This document shows, piece after piece, positions 34,060 to 43,367 of a stretch of 64,000 nt of DNA. This DNA is from an uncultured Sphingomonadales bacterium. Its GTDB lineage: Bacteria; Pseudomonadota; Alphaproteobacteria; Sphingomonadales; Sphingomonadaceae. The notes beneath the pieces were generated by a model. The model ran no database searches. It saw nothing but the letters and a program-made list of their open reading frames with translations, and had not been told where the DNA came from. The DNA lies in the NCBI GenBank assembly GCA_903821605.1, contig CAIJLZ010000012.1, positions 91,927-155,926 of the forward strand, read 5' to 3'. The position numbers and the translations under genes are program-made. Within the stretch, counting starts at the first letter, position 1. Each line of letters begins with the position of its first letter.

Positions 34060-34782
34060 TCAGGCCAGCACTTCCGCGAACAGGCCCATCATTGCGTCCC
34101 ATGAACGCGCATCCGCCTTGGCGTCATAACGCGCGAAGTCCGGCGCGCCCAGTTGCGCGGCATCGGGATTGGTGAAGCTGTGCACGACACCGCCATAGAC
34201 ATGAAGCTGCCAATCCACACCGCCCGCGCGCATTTCCGCTTCAAAGCTGGCACGTTCGGCAGCCGTGATCCCGGGATCGTCCGCGCCAATGCAGGCCAGC
34301 ACCCGACCCTTGATGTTCTTCGCATCCTCCGGCCTTTGCGTCGCCAGCCCGGAATGGAAACCAATAGCGGCGCCAATTTCCGCCCCGCCACGGGCCAATT
34401 CCAATGCGACCGTGCCGCCGAAGCAATAACCGATGGCCGCGACCCGGCTGGGATCAGCTTCGGGTCGGGCACACAAGGCCTGCAACCCTCCTTCGGCAAT
34501 GGCGCGGATCTGGAGCGGGTCTTCGCGCAACGCGCCAATGATCGGCATGATTTCCGGAATGGTGGCATAGAGCTTGCCATGGCCGTGAATATCGCACGCG
34601 AGCGCCGCATAGCCCAGCGTCGCCAGCCGCTCTGCCCGCGCCTTGGCGTGCGCACCCAGCCCAAACGCCTCGGGAAAGACTAGCACGGCGGGGCGACGGC
34701 CCGCACCGGCGCTATCATCAACGTAGAAATGGCTTTCCATCTGAAGGCCATTGGCCTCGTAGTTCAACACGTCATGGCGCAT
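34060..34782 (-). CDS. dienelactone hydrolase family protein
   Basis: A 240-residue alpha/beta hydrolase. The nucleophile elbow GYCFGG carries Cys, as in dienelactone hydrolases, with the acid near IGADDPG and the His in VYGGVVHSFTNP. DLH enzymes open enol-lactones in chloroaromatic degradation, but most genomic members act on other esters. It sits alone; the BTLCP gene starts 84 bases downstream on the same strand. Confidence 0.9.
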   Translation of the reverse strand: MRHDVLNYEANGLQMESHFYVDDSAGAGRRPAVLVFPEAFGLGAHAKARAERLATLGYAALACDIHGHGKLYATIPEIMPIIGALREDPLQIRAIAEGGLQALCARPEADPSRVAAIGYCFGGTVALELARGGAEIGAAIGFHSGLATQRPEDAKNIKGRVLACIGADDPGITAAERASFEAEMRAGGVDWQLHVYGGVVHSFTNPDAAQLGAPDFARYDAKADARSWDAMMGLFAEVLA

Positions 34783-34897
34783 CTATGCCTCTCCTCTGGC
34801 TGCGGCGTTCATTCATCGGGCAACAGTCATAACCACTGCCAAATGAAATCCCAGCCCCTTTTGCGCGCCTTGTCCGGATGCACCCCGGCCCCCAAGA

Positions 34898-35125
34898 TCA
34901 ATCCGGCGGCACTTCGAACGGCGCGGTCGAAGGCGGCAACGAATCCGGGATATAGGGCTGTTCGCTGGGCGATTCCCCCGGGAAGCGGTCAGGCTCAACC
35001 GGCGGTTGTTCGATCGGGGAACTATCTGGCCGTTCATCCGGGTGGCGGAACGGGGTTTCCGGCTCAACCGGTGGGCTATCCGGATGCGGGTCCGGTCGCT
35101 GCGATAGGGGATTGGTCGTGGCCAT
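34898..35125 (-). CDS. small proline-rich protein
   Basis: A 75-residue hydrophilic protein from MATTNPLSQR, with CGGAG before the ATG; the longer track ORF adds an unsupported N-terminus. Almost the entire chain is Pro/Glu/Ser/Asp-rich (PDSSPIEQPPVEPD), so it is likely unstructured. It has no signal peptide and no recognised family. Reality as a gene rests on the start site and the compositional bias of the third codon positions. Confidence 0.5.
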   Translation of the reverse strand: MATTNPLSQRPDPHPDSPPVEPETPFRHPDERPDSSPIEQPPVEPDRFPGESPSEQPYIPDSLPPSTAPFEVPPD

Positions 35126-35213
35126 GTTCGACTCCGGTGCAATTGTCACATGACCGTCAGGGTAAACCGGGCTTTTCCGCCGCACCATATTCCGGATCAA
35201 TACCTAGATCGGA

Positions 35214-36128
35214 TCACGCCTGCGCCGGTCCACCCCGGCGCGCACCAAAGATTGTCACCCCGACACCGCCAAGGATCAGCGCCATGCCAATGAGGTGATA
35301 GCGGTGAAGCGGCTCATGCAGCACAAAGGTCGCCAGCAAGGCCCCGAACAACGGCATCAGGCTGATCGCCTGCCCCGCCCGGCCCGGCCCGATCTCTGCC
35401 ACCGCGCGGTTATAGAGAAAATAGGCGATGACCGATGGGAAGATCGCGACATAGATAAACGCGCCGAACACGCTGGGCGTCCAGACAATCTGTTGCGCCG
35501 CCTGCCATTCGGTCAAGGCAAAGGGCGTCATCGTCAGCGCCCCGATGATGAACGTGGCCGCCAACAGGCTGGCCTGCGCGACCGCCGGACGCAGACGCAA
35601 TAAGGCGGTATAAACGGCCCAGCCGACTACCCCGCACAACACCAACACATCCCCCTCGCCAAACTGGAGTTGCGTAATCGCCGCGACATCCGCCTTGAAC
35701 ACGATCAGCGCCACCCCCAGCGTCGAGAGCATCACCCCGGACAATTGCCACCCACTCGGACGCACGCGAAAAATCATCCGGTCGATCAGCAGCACCAGCG
35801 CCGGGATCGCCGCCTGCATCAACAGGCCATTGGTGGCGGTGGTGTAATGCAGCCCCTTATAGAGAAAACCGTTGAAACCGGCGACCCCGATCACGCCCAA
35901 TGCCACCACCACCGGCCATTGGCGCAGCATGGCTGGCAGATCGGCACGGAACTGGCGGAACACCAGTGGCAGCAGGAGGGTGCAGGCGAGCAACCAACGC
36001 ACGAACGACAGCGTAAAGGGCGGAATATCATCACGCATCGCCCGGCCCACCAGCGAATTGCCGGCCCATAGCAGCATGACCAGCGCCAGCATCGCATAGG
36101 CCTTGGATGCAGGACGAGAATGGGGCAT
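35214..36128 (-). CDS. EamA/DMT-family transporter
   Basis: A 304-residue inner-membrane protein with ten predicted helices in two EamA repeats (about 15-145 and 160-300). LLWAGNSLVGRAM in the first helix is typical of the family. The start MPHSRPASK follows AGAGGAAG. EamA proteins export or import small metabolites such as amino acids; the substrate is not predictable. It is divergent from prfC. Confidence 0.9.
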   Translation of the reverse strand: MPHSRPASKAYAMLALVMLLWAGNSLVGRAMRDDIPPFTLSFVRWLLACTLLLPLVFRQFRADLPAMLRQWPVVVALGVIGVAGFNGFLYKGLHYTTATNGLLMQAAIPALVLLIDRMIFRVRPSGWQLSGVMLSTLGVALIVFKADVAAITQLQFGEGDVLVLCGVVGWAVYTALLRLRPAVAQASLLAATFIIGALTMTPFALTEWQAAQQIVWTPSVFGAFIYVAIFPSVIAYFLYNRAVAEIGPGRAGQAISLMPLFGALLATFVLHEPLHRYHLIGMALILGGVGVTIFGARRGGPAQA

Positions 36129-36263
36129 CGGGCTTCCTCTTGGCAAACGGAAGGCGCTTTGTAGCGGGGCCAACGCCACTCGTCACCGCCCGAAACACGT
36201 CATCGCCATCTGCCCCCGATTGAAACTCGCTTTTGACCGCCAAAACCGCTATCGGCCCTCACC

Positions 36264-37862
36264 ATGACCACCGACACCGCTACCCCGCCGAGCATCGGCC
36301 ACGACCGCCGTACGTTCGCGATCATTTCCCACCCGGACGCCGGCAAGACCACGCTCACCGAAAAGCTGCTGCTGTTCGGTGGCGCGATCCATGCAGCGGG
36401 CGAAGTGAAGGCGCGCGGCGCCAATCGCCGGGCGCGATCCGACTGGATGAAAATCGAGCAACAGCGCGGGATTTCCGTCACCTCCTCGGTGATGACCTTC
36501 ATCCGCGACGGGCTGACCTTCAACCTGCTTGATACGCCGGGCCACGAGGATTTCTCGGAAGATACCTATCGCACCCTGACGGCGGTTGATTCGGCGGTGA
36601 TGGTGATCGACGCCGCGCGCGGGATCGAAAGCCAGACCCGCAAATTATTCGAGGTCTGCCGCCTGCGGTCGGTGCCGATCATCACCTTCATCAACAAGGT
36701 CGACCGTGAAGGGCGCGAACCGTTCGCCCTGCTCGACGAGGTGGCGGATCAGCTTCAGCTTGATGTGTGTCCGATGAGTTGGCCAGTCGGCATGGGTGGC
36801 CAGTTCGAAGGCATATACGACCTTGAACAACATCGCTTGATGCGCCCGACGGGCGACAGCCGCGCGTTCGAAGGCGATGTCACCCAGATCGACGGGCTGG
36901 ACGATACCCAACTCGATAACCTGATTTCCGCCAATGCCGCCGCCCAGTTGCGCGAAGACACCGAACTGGCGCAGGCGGGCTATGAACCGTTTGATGTCGA
37001 GGCCTATCGTCGCGGCGACCTGACGCCGGTCTTTTTCGGTTCGGCACTGAAGGAATTCGGCGTGGCAGAGTTGATCAGCGCGCTAGCCCGCTTCGCCCCC
37101 TCACCACGCCCGCAGCCCGCCGAGCCCGAACCGATCGCGCCCGATGGCCCGAATGTCACCGGCTTCATCTTCAAGGTGCAGGCCAATATGAACCCGATGC
37201 ACCGCGACCGCATCGCGTTCATGCGCCTGTGTTCGGGCCGGTTCAAACGCGGCATGAAGCTCAATCAAGTCGGCACCGGCAAGGCGATTGCGATCCACAG
37301 CCCGATCCTGTTCTTCGCGCAGGACCGCGAGGTCGTGGACGATGCGTGGCCGGGCGATATCATCGGCATTCCGAACCATGGCACGCTGCGCGTCGGCGAC
37401 ACGCTGACCGATGGCCCGCCGGTAACGATCACCGGCCTGCCCAACTTCGCACCGGAAATCCTGCGCCGCGTCGCACTCAAAGACCCGACCAAGACCAAGC
37501 AGTTGCGCAAAGCGCTGGACGATATGGCCGAAGAAGGCGTGACACAGGTCTTCCACCCTGCGATCGGCGCACAGATGATTGTCGGCGTGGTCGGCCAACT
37601 ACAGTTGGAAGTGCTGATCTCTCGGCTGGAGGCTGAATATAAGGTCGACGCCGTGCTGGAAATGTCGCCTTGGGATACCGCGCGCTGGATCGCCTCGGAC
37701 GATGCGGCGGCGATGAAAGAATTCCAAAGCCTGCACCGCATGGCGATTGCCACCGACCGGGACGGCGCGCCCGTGTTCATGGCCAAGGACAATTGGGACC
37801 TGAATTATGTGATGGGCCGACACCCGTTGATCCGCTTCACCGCGACCAAGGAGCGCCGCTAA
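36264..37862 (+). CDS. prfC: peptide chain release factor 3
   Basis: A 532-residue translational GTPase that recycles RF1/RF2 from the ribosome after termination. G1 SHPDAGKTTLTEKL, G3 DTPGHEDFSEDTYR and G4 NKVDRE are intact, followed by domain II and the RF3 C-terminal domain ending PLIRFTATKER. Length is typical. The stop overlaps the start of the next small gene by one base (TAATG). Confidence 0.97.
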   Translation: MTTDTATPPSIGHDRRTFAIISHPDAGKTTLTEKLLLFGGAIHAAGEVKARGANRRARSDWMKIEQQRGISVTSSVMTFIRDGLTFNLLDTPGHEDFSEDTYRTLTAVDSAVMVIDAARGIESQTRKLFEVCRLRSVPIITFINKVDREGREPFALLDEVADQLQLDVCPMSWPVGMGGQFEGIYDLEQHRLMRPTGDSRAFEGDVTQIDGLDDTQLDNLISANAAAQLREDTELAQAGYEPFDVEAYRRGDLTPVFFGSALKEFGVAELISALARFAPSPRPQPAEPEPIAPDGPNVTGFIFKVQANMNPMHRDRIAFMRLCSGRFKRGMKLNQVGTGKAIAIHSPILFFAQDREVVDDAWPGDIIGIPNHGTLRVGDTLTDGPPVTITGLPNFAPEILRRVALKDPTKTKQLRKALDDMAEEGVTQVFHPAIGAQMIVGVVGQLQLEVLISRLEAEYKVDAVLEMSPWDTARWIASDDAAAMKEFQSLHRMAIATDRDGAPVFMAKDNWDLNYVMGRHPLIRFTATKERR

Positions 37863-38044
37863 TGGCCGGGGACAAGTTTGAACGCCATCGCCAGCCCTGG
37901 ACCGCGCAGGAAATCCAGAAGCTGCACACCCTTGCCAAAAAGGGCATGCCGCTGCGACAAATCGCCAAGGCACTCACCCGCAGCGAGGAATCGGTAAAAG
38001 ATCGCGCCAAGCAAGACGGGCTCTCCATCGCCAAGCTGCACTGA
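37862..38044 (+). CDS. small helix-turn-helix protein (GcrA/SANT-like)
   Basis: A 60-residue protein, translationally coupled to prfC by TAATG. The sequence WTAQEIQKLHTLAKKGMPLRQIAKALTRSEESVKDRAKQ matches the tri-helical DNA-binding unit seen at the N-terminus of GcrA and in SANT-like domains. It carries no other domain. A role in DNA binding or regulation is inferred. The track ORF (37670) is extended into prfC and was trimmed. Confidence 0.75.
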   Translation: MAGDKFERHRQPWTAQEIQKLHTLAKKGMPLRQIAKALTRSEESVKDRAKQDGLSIAKLH

Positions 38045-38231
38045 AGAGTGCCCTCCATGGTGCGCGCGTATTCCCTGACCTTGGCGGCCCGCCGTGCTCG
38101 TGCACCGGCCTTCGCGCGCGCCTGCCTTCCCGTGCTTTGGCGCAAGCAGGAACCCATGGTTCGTGCGGCGGGCGGGGAGCTGGGCTGCTGCGCAAGAGTA
38201 ACGTTCCGCCCTCTCCCCCCATCCCCGCTGC

Positions 38232-40016
38232 ATGGCTGAACCCGGCATGATCCGCGACCCGTTGGCCATCTTGCATGATGTGTTCGGCTTTCCCGCCTTT
38301 CGCGGGGTGCAGGCCGATGTCATCGGTCGCGTGCTGGCCGGGCGGCGCACGCTCGCCATCATGCCGACCGGGGCGGGCAAATCGCTCTGCTACCAATTAC
38401 CCGCCGTTGCGCAGCATGGCTGTTGCATCGTCATTTCGCCGCTGATTGCGCTGATGCATGACCAGCTTCGCGCCGCACAAGCCGTCGGCATCCGGGCCGC
38501 CAGCCTGACATCAGTCGACGCCGACTGGCGCGAGACGCAGGATCGGCTGCGGCGCAATGAACTCGACCTGCTCTATGTCGCGCCGGAACGCGCCAGCGGT
38601 GAAGGCTTTCGCGCCCTGCTGCGGCAAGCCAAAATCGCGCTGTTCGCCATTGATGAGGCCCATTGCGTATCGGAATGGGGCCATGACTTCCGCCCCGATT
38701 ATCGCATGCTGCGCCCGTTGCTCGACGAATTCGAGCATGTACCCCGACTAGCCCTGACGGCGACCGCCGACGCCCATACCCGCGAAGACATTCTCGTCCA
38801 GCTTGGGATTCCGCGCGACGGCATGATCATCTCCGGCTTTGACCGGCCGAACATCCGTTATGCGGTCCACCATCGCGACGGCCTGTCGCGACAGGTGGCA
38901 GATCTTGTCGCCGCCAATGCAGGGCCGGGCATCATCTATGCCCAGACCCGCGCCGCGACCGAGAAATGGGCGGAGGTGCTCGCCCGTGACGGCAAGCGCG
39001 AAGTGCGCGCCTATCATGCCGGCCTGCCGCCCGAGGTGCGCGCCGCCAACCAATCCGCCTTCATCGCCAGCGAGGACATGGTGATGGTGGCGACCATCGC
39101 CTTTGGCATGGGGATCGACAAGCCAGACGTACGTTTCGTCATCCATGCCGGGCTGCCGAAATCCATCGAGGGCTATTATCAGGAAAGTGGCCGCGCCGGT
39201 CGCGATGGCGAGCCTGCCGAGGCACATCTATTCTGGGGGGCAGAGGATTTCGCCCGCGCCCGGATGCGGATTGGCGAGTTGGAAGCCGCCCGCCAATCGG
39301 GCGAGCGCACACGCATTTCTGCATTGGGCGCGCTGGTCGAAACCGGCACCTGCCGCCGCGCCATTTTGTTGCGCCATTTTGGGGAACATCCGCCCGCGAC
39401 CTGCGGCAATTGCGACAACTGTCTCCACCCGCCCGCCACCATCGACGCCACCGAGACCGCGCGCAAATTCCTTTCCGCCGTCTATCGCACTGGCCAAAGT
39501 TTTGGCGTCGGCCATATCGAGGCGGTGCTGACCGGCAAGACCAATGACCGCATCCGCGACCGTGGCCATGACCAGCTTTCCGTCTTCGGCATTGTCGATG
39601 GCGAGGAGACGGCGCTGCTCAAGCCCGTATCCCGCGCGCTGTTGCTCCGCGATGCGGTGCTGGCCAATGAACATGGCGGGCTGGAACTTGGCCCCCATGC
39701 CCGCGCCATTCTGCGCAGCGAAGAGCGGGTAGAACTGGCCCTGCCGCCCAAGCGCGAACGCCGCAGCAAGCGCGGGGCCGCCGCCAACCCGGTCGATGAC
39801 CCGCTATTCGACGCGCTACGCGCCTGCCGCCGCGAATTGGCACAAACTGCGGGCGTGCCGCCCTATGTCATTTTCCATGATTCGACCCTGCGGGAAATGG
39901 CCGCGCTTCGGCCCGGCACCATCGAGATGATGTCCCACATCTCGGGCGTCGGCACGCGCAAGCTCGACGCCTATGGCGAGGCGTTTCTGAACGTCATCCG
40001 CACGTTCGAGGATTAG
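38232..40016 (+). CDS. recQ: ATP-dependent DNA helicase RecQ
   Basis: A 594-residue 3'-5' helicase of the RecF recombination pathway. Walker A MPTGAGKSLCYQLPA, DEAH box AIDEAHCVSEWGHDFRPDY, motif VI (QESGRAGRDGEP), a zinc-binding block (CRRAIL...CGNCDNC), the RQC winged helix and a C-terminal HRDC domain (LRACRRELAQTAGVPPYVIF) are all visible. The ATG lacks a strong ribosome site; a second ATG six codons later is possible. Confidence 0.96.
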   Translation: MAEPGMIRDPLAILHDVFGFPAFRGVQADVIGRVLAGRRTLAIMPTGAGKSLCYQLPAVAQHGCCIVISPLIALMHDQLRAAQAVGIRAASLTSVDADWRETQDRLRRNELDLLYVAPERASGEGFRALLRQAKIALFAIDEAHCVSEWGHDFRPDYRMLRPLLDEFEHVPRLALTATADAHTREDILVQLGIPRDGMIISGFDRPNIRYAVHHRDGLSRQVADLVAANAGPGIIYAQTRAATEKWAEVLARDGKREVRAYHAGLPPEVRAANQSAFIASEDMVMVATIAFGMGIDKPDVRFVIHAGLPKSIEGYYQESGRAGRDGEPAEAHLFWGAEDFARARMRIGELEAARQSGERTRISALGALVETGTCRRAILLRHFGEHPPATCGNCDNCLHPPATIDATETARKFLSAVYRTGQSFGVGHIEAVLTGKTNDRIRDRGHDQLSVFGIVDGEETALLKPVSRALLLRDAVLANEHGGLELGPHARAILRSEERVELALPPKRERRSKRGAAANPVDDPLFDALRACRRELAQTAGVPPYVIFHDSTLREMAALRPGTIEMMSHISGVGTRKLDAYGEAFLNVIRTFED

Positions 40017-40023
40017 GCCTTCT

Positions 40024-40047
40024 CCTCCCCCGCCTTCGCGCGGGAGG
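40024..40047. terminator. GGGAGG hairpin between convergent recQ and ABC-F genes
   Basis: CCTCCC and GGGAGG with inner CGC/GCG pairs form a stem with a 4-base loop, in the 42-base gap between two convergent genes. There is no clear T run. It is related to two other GGGAGGG palindromes in the window (44862-44883 and 61410-61435), so it may be a dispersed intergenic repeat that also acts as a 3' structure. Confidence 0.55.
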
Positions 40048-40058
40048 GCAGGTCAATC

Positions 40059-41924
40059 TCAGGCCGGTTCAAGCGATTCCGATACCTCAAGCCAGCGCAA
40101 CTCGGCCACCTCGATGGCCTCGTTCAATTCGGCGCGACGCTTCATCAATTCGCCCATCGTCAGCTTGGCGAGTTTCGGCGCGGCGGTGCTTGGATCGAAC
40201 ATCGCCTGATCGACAGCCCCGCGCTCGGCCGTCAGCCGGGCGAGTTCGCTTTCGGCTGCCTTGGCCTCCTTGCGTAACTGCTGCTCCTTTTCACGCGCCT
40301 GAGCTGCCGCCTTGCGGTCGTCCTTCTTATTGCCCGACTTGCCGTTCTCGCCGCCCTTGGACTGGTTCCGACCAAGGATGAAGTCGGTATAATCCTCGAT
40401 GCTGCCCGAAAACTCGCGCGCCGTACCGCTATCGACCAGCACCAGCCGGTCGGCGGTCAATTCCAGCATGTGGCGATCGTGGCTGACCAGCACCACCGCA
40501 CCATTATAGGCATTGAGCGCCTGCACCAACGCCTCGCGGGAATCGACATCAAGGTGGTTGGTCGGTTCGTCGAGGATCAACAGATGCGGCGCATCGCGCG
40601 TGATCAGCGCCAGCGCGAGCCGGGCGCGTTCACCGCCCGACAGCTTGCCGACCTGCTGCGTCGCCCGGTCGCCCGAAAAGCCGAACCGGCCAAGCTGGGC
40701 GCGCACAGCACCGGGGCTGGCACCCTGCATCTGGCGGGTCATGTGCTGAAGCGGCGTATCCCCGCCGTCCAGTTCCTCCACCTGATATTGGGTAAAATAG
40801 CCGACCTTCATCTTGCCCGACGCGTTCATCTCGCCGTCCATCGGGGCGAGCTGCGCCGCCAGCAATCGCGCCAACGTCGTCTTGCCGTTCCCGTTGCGGC
40901 CCAGCAGCGCGATACGGTCATCGGGATCAATCCGCAGGTTAAGCCGCTGGAGGATCGGCTTGTCCGCATAGCCCACGCTGGCAAGGTCGAGCGTGATCAG
41001 CGGCGGCTTCAATTCATCCGGGCTGGGAAAATCGAAGCTGAGCGACGGATCTTCGGACATCGCGGCAATCGGCTGCATCTTGGCAAGCGCCTTGACGCGC
41101 GACTGGGCCTGTTTGGCGGTTGAGGCACGCGCGCTATTGCGGGCGATGAAGTCCTGCAACTTGGCGCGCTGCGCATCCTGCGCGGCCTTGGCAGCGGCCA
41201 ACTGCGCCGCCCGCTCGGCACGCTGGCGCTCGAATGAGTCATAACCGCCGGTGTACAGCGTGGTCTTGCCATTTTCGAGATGCAGGATGTTGTCGACAAC
41301 ATTGTTGAGCAGGTCGCGCTCATGGCTGATGACCACCATCATCGCCGGATAGGATTTGAGGAAATTCTCCAGCCACAAGGTCGCTTCAAGGTCGAGGTGG
41401 TTCGATGGCTCGTCAAGCAGCAACAAATCCGGTTCGGAGAACAGCAGAGCCGCCAGCGCAACCCGCATCTTCCAGCCGCCCGAATAGCTATCAAGTGGCC
41501 GCCCCTGCATCTCTTCGTCAAAGCCGAGGCCAACCAAAATGCGGGCCGCGCGCGCCTCGGCGGTATAGGCATCGATTGCCATCAACCGTTCATGCACTTC
41601 GCCCAGCCGATCCGGATCGGTGCAGGTCTCGCTTTCCACCATCAGCGCCGCGCGCTCGGTATCAGCGGCCAGCACCGCCTCAAGCGGCGTTGTGGTACCG
41701 CTCGGCGCTTCCTGCGCGATATAGCCGATGCGCGTGCTGCGTGGCATTTCGAGACTGCCCTCATCGGGATCGAACTGGCCGATCATGACCTTCATCAGCG
41801 TCGATTTGCCCGCGCCATTGCGGCCAATCAGCCCGATGCGCCCTTTAGGCGGCAACGCAGCAGTCGCGCGGTCGAGGATAACGCGCCCTCCAAGGCGCAC
41901 GGTGATTCCGTTGAGGTTCAGCAT
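40059..41924 (-). CDS. ABC-F family ATPase (Uup/YheS-like)
   Basis: A 621-residue protein with two ABC domains and no membrane part. First domain: GRNGAGKSTL, SGGWKMRVALA, LLLLDEPSNHLD; second: GRNGNGKTTL, LSGGERARLALA, LLILDEPTNHLD. They are joined by the P-site tRNA interaction motif region (about 235-320, charged helical linker), and a C-terminal coiled coil (KKDDRKAAAQAREKEQQLRKEA) follows. ABC-F proteins bind the ribosomal E site and relieve stalling. Start MLNLNGITVRLGG was chosen; the track ORF starts 26 codons earlier. Confidence 0.93.
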   Translation of the reverse strand: MLNLNGITVRLGGRVILDRATAALPPKGRIGLIGRNGAGKSTLMKVMIGQFDPDEGSLEMPRSTRIGYIAQEAPSGTTTPLEAVLAADTERAALMVESETCTDPDRLGEVHERLMAIDAYTAEARAARILVGLGFDEEMQGRPLDSYSGGWKMRVALAALLFSEPDLLLLDEPSNHLDLEATLWLENFLKSYPAMMVVISHERDLLNNVVDNILHLENGKTTLYTGGYDSFERQRAERAAQLAAAKAAQDAQRAKLQDFIARNSARASTAKQAQSRVKALAKMQPIAAMSEDPSLSFDFPSPDELKPPLITLDLASVGYADKPILQRLNLRIDPDDRIALLGRNGNGKTTLARLLAAQLAPMDGEMNASGKMKVGYFTQYQVEELDGGDTPLQHMTRQMQGASPGAVRAQLGRFGFSGDRATQQVGKLSGGERARLALALITRDAPHLLILDEPTNHLDVDSREALVQALNAYNGAVVLVSHDRHMLELTADRLVLVDSGTAREFSGSIEDYTDFILGRNQSKGGENGKSGNKKDDRKAAAQAREKEQQLRKEAKAAESELARLTAERGAVDQAMFDPSTAAPKLAKLTMGELMKRRAELNEAIEVAELRWLEVSESLEPA

Positions 41925-42234
41925 GGGACGGGCGCATAGCCTATTATTGCCGCACATGCGAACGTCATTCGACAGTTCGGGAATTTGCCTGAATTCCGGC
42001 ACGGATCATGGATAATCCAAAATGCTGCCAAACCCGTCTGCGCGCGCTTGATTTCTGCCGATTCGGTATAAAATTGGCGGAAATGCGTGGCCACCGAGCC
42101 TGAGCGCGGCCATTCAACCCACCATTTTGATTCCGTCTTTGGCACGCAAGTGCACCAATGGCGGAATTCAGGGATTCACAGCCCGGATCAAGTCTGATAC
42201 TTCTGAACATCGGCGAAAAATCGAGGTTTACCGG

Positions 42235-43293
42235 ATGCAGCGTAAAATCAGGGATATGGTGTTGATATTGGCGGTTGCCTGTACGTCGATGACGTCGGTC
42301 AGCCCAAGCCATGCCCAGCCGGTCCCGCAACGCGCCAGCCTGACCGCCATCCCAAAATATGCCGCCATCATGATCGATCCGCAGACCGGCGAGGTGCTCT
42401 ACGCACATCAACCGGATGTCGAACGCCACCCTGCATCCATCACCAAGGTGATGACGATGTTCATCCTGTTTGAAGAAATTCGGGCGGGCCGGGTGAAAAT
42501 GTCGGACCGGGTGCCCTTCTCTTTCACCGCCCGCAATCAGGCCCCGTCGCGCCTTGGGGTGGGTGCAAAGGAAACGATCTCGGTCGATGAAGCGATACAG
42601 GCGCTGGCAACCAAATCGGCGAATGATGTCGCCTATGCGGTGGCCGAATTCGTCAGCGGCAGCGAGAAGCAGTTTGTCGAGCGGATGAACAAGCGCGCGC
42701 GTGAAATCGGTATGAAATCGACCAATTTCGCCAATCCAACTGGCCTGCCGAACCCGTCGCACCATTCGACCGCACGCGATATCGCGACGCTCAGCCGCGC
42801 GATGCTGTCGCAATTCCCGAATTACTACACCTATTTCCGCCAGCGCCAGTTCACCTGGAATGGTCAGGTGATGCCGAACCATAACAAGCTGCTTGGCAAC
42901 GCGCTCGGCGTCGATGGCATCAAGACCGGCTATACGGCCGCCTCTGGCTTCACATTGGCCGCGGCTGCCAGCCGGAATGGCAAAAGATTGATCACGGTGG
43001 TGCTGGGCGCACCGACATCCGATGCGCGCAATCGCAATGTGGAGGCGTTGCTGAGTGCGGGCTATGCCCTGCTCGATGAACGCCAACAGGGCCGCAAGGG
43101 CCAGAGCGTTTCATCCCGCATGAACGAAAGTGACTTTGCCCCATCCATCGAGCGCGCCATTGCCAGCAGTGAAATGCGCCCGATTTCCGCCCGTCCCGAC
43201 ACGGATCGCGCCACGCTCAAGCCCGCCGTCCAGACCCGCACGGGCAGCAGCCAGCGCGCTGGCACCTCCTCGGGCGGCGCAACGCTGAAATAA
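42235..43293 (+). CDS. D-alanyl-D-alanine carboxypeptidase (PBP5/6-like)
   Basis: A 352-residue penicillin-binding protein of the S11 family that trims peptidoglycan stem peptides in the periplasm. A signal peptide covers about 1-29 (ending SHAQ). Catalytic motifs: SITK (HPASITKVMT), SAN (KSANDVAY) and KTG (GIKTGYTAASG). The Pro/Ser-rich C-terminal region after about 300 is variable and lacks an evident PBP5 C-terminal beta domain. Start MQRKIRDMV follows GAGG; the track start is 36 codons upstream. Confidence 0.93.
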   Translation: MQRKIRDMVLILAVACTSMTSVSPSHAQPVPQRASLTAIPKYAAIMIDPQTGEVLYAHQPDVERHPASITKVMTMFILFEEIRAGRVKMSDRVPFSFTARNQAPSRLGVGAKETISVDEAIQALATKSANDVAYAVAEFVSGSEKQFVERMNKRAREIGMKSTNFANPTGLPNPSHHSTARDIATLSRAMLSQFPNYYTYFRQRQFTWNGQVMPNHNKLLGNALGVDGIKTGYTAASGFTLAAAASRNGKRLITVVLGAPTSDARNRNVEALLSAGYALLDERQQGRKGQSVSSRMNESDFAPSIERAIASSEMRPISARPDTDRATLKPAVQTRTGSSQRAGTSSGGATLK

Positions 43294-43367
43294 CCGCCCA
43301 CAGGCTTTTTGGAACCACGTCGGTCGCGCCCCTTGCGTCCGGACCCTGCGCCCGGCAAGTGGCTGGC

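Noticed and set aside
41965-43086. 373-residue minus-strand ORF over the carboxypeptidase
   Set aside because: Antisense shadow of a gene with SxxK, SAN and KTG motifs.
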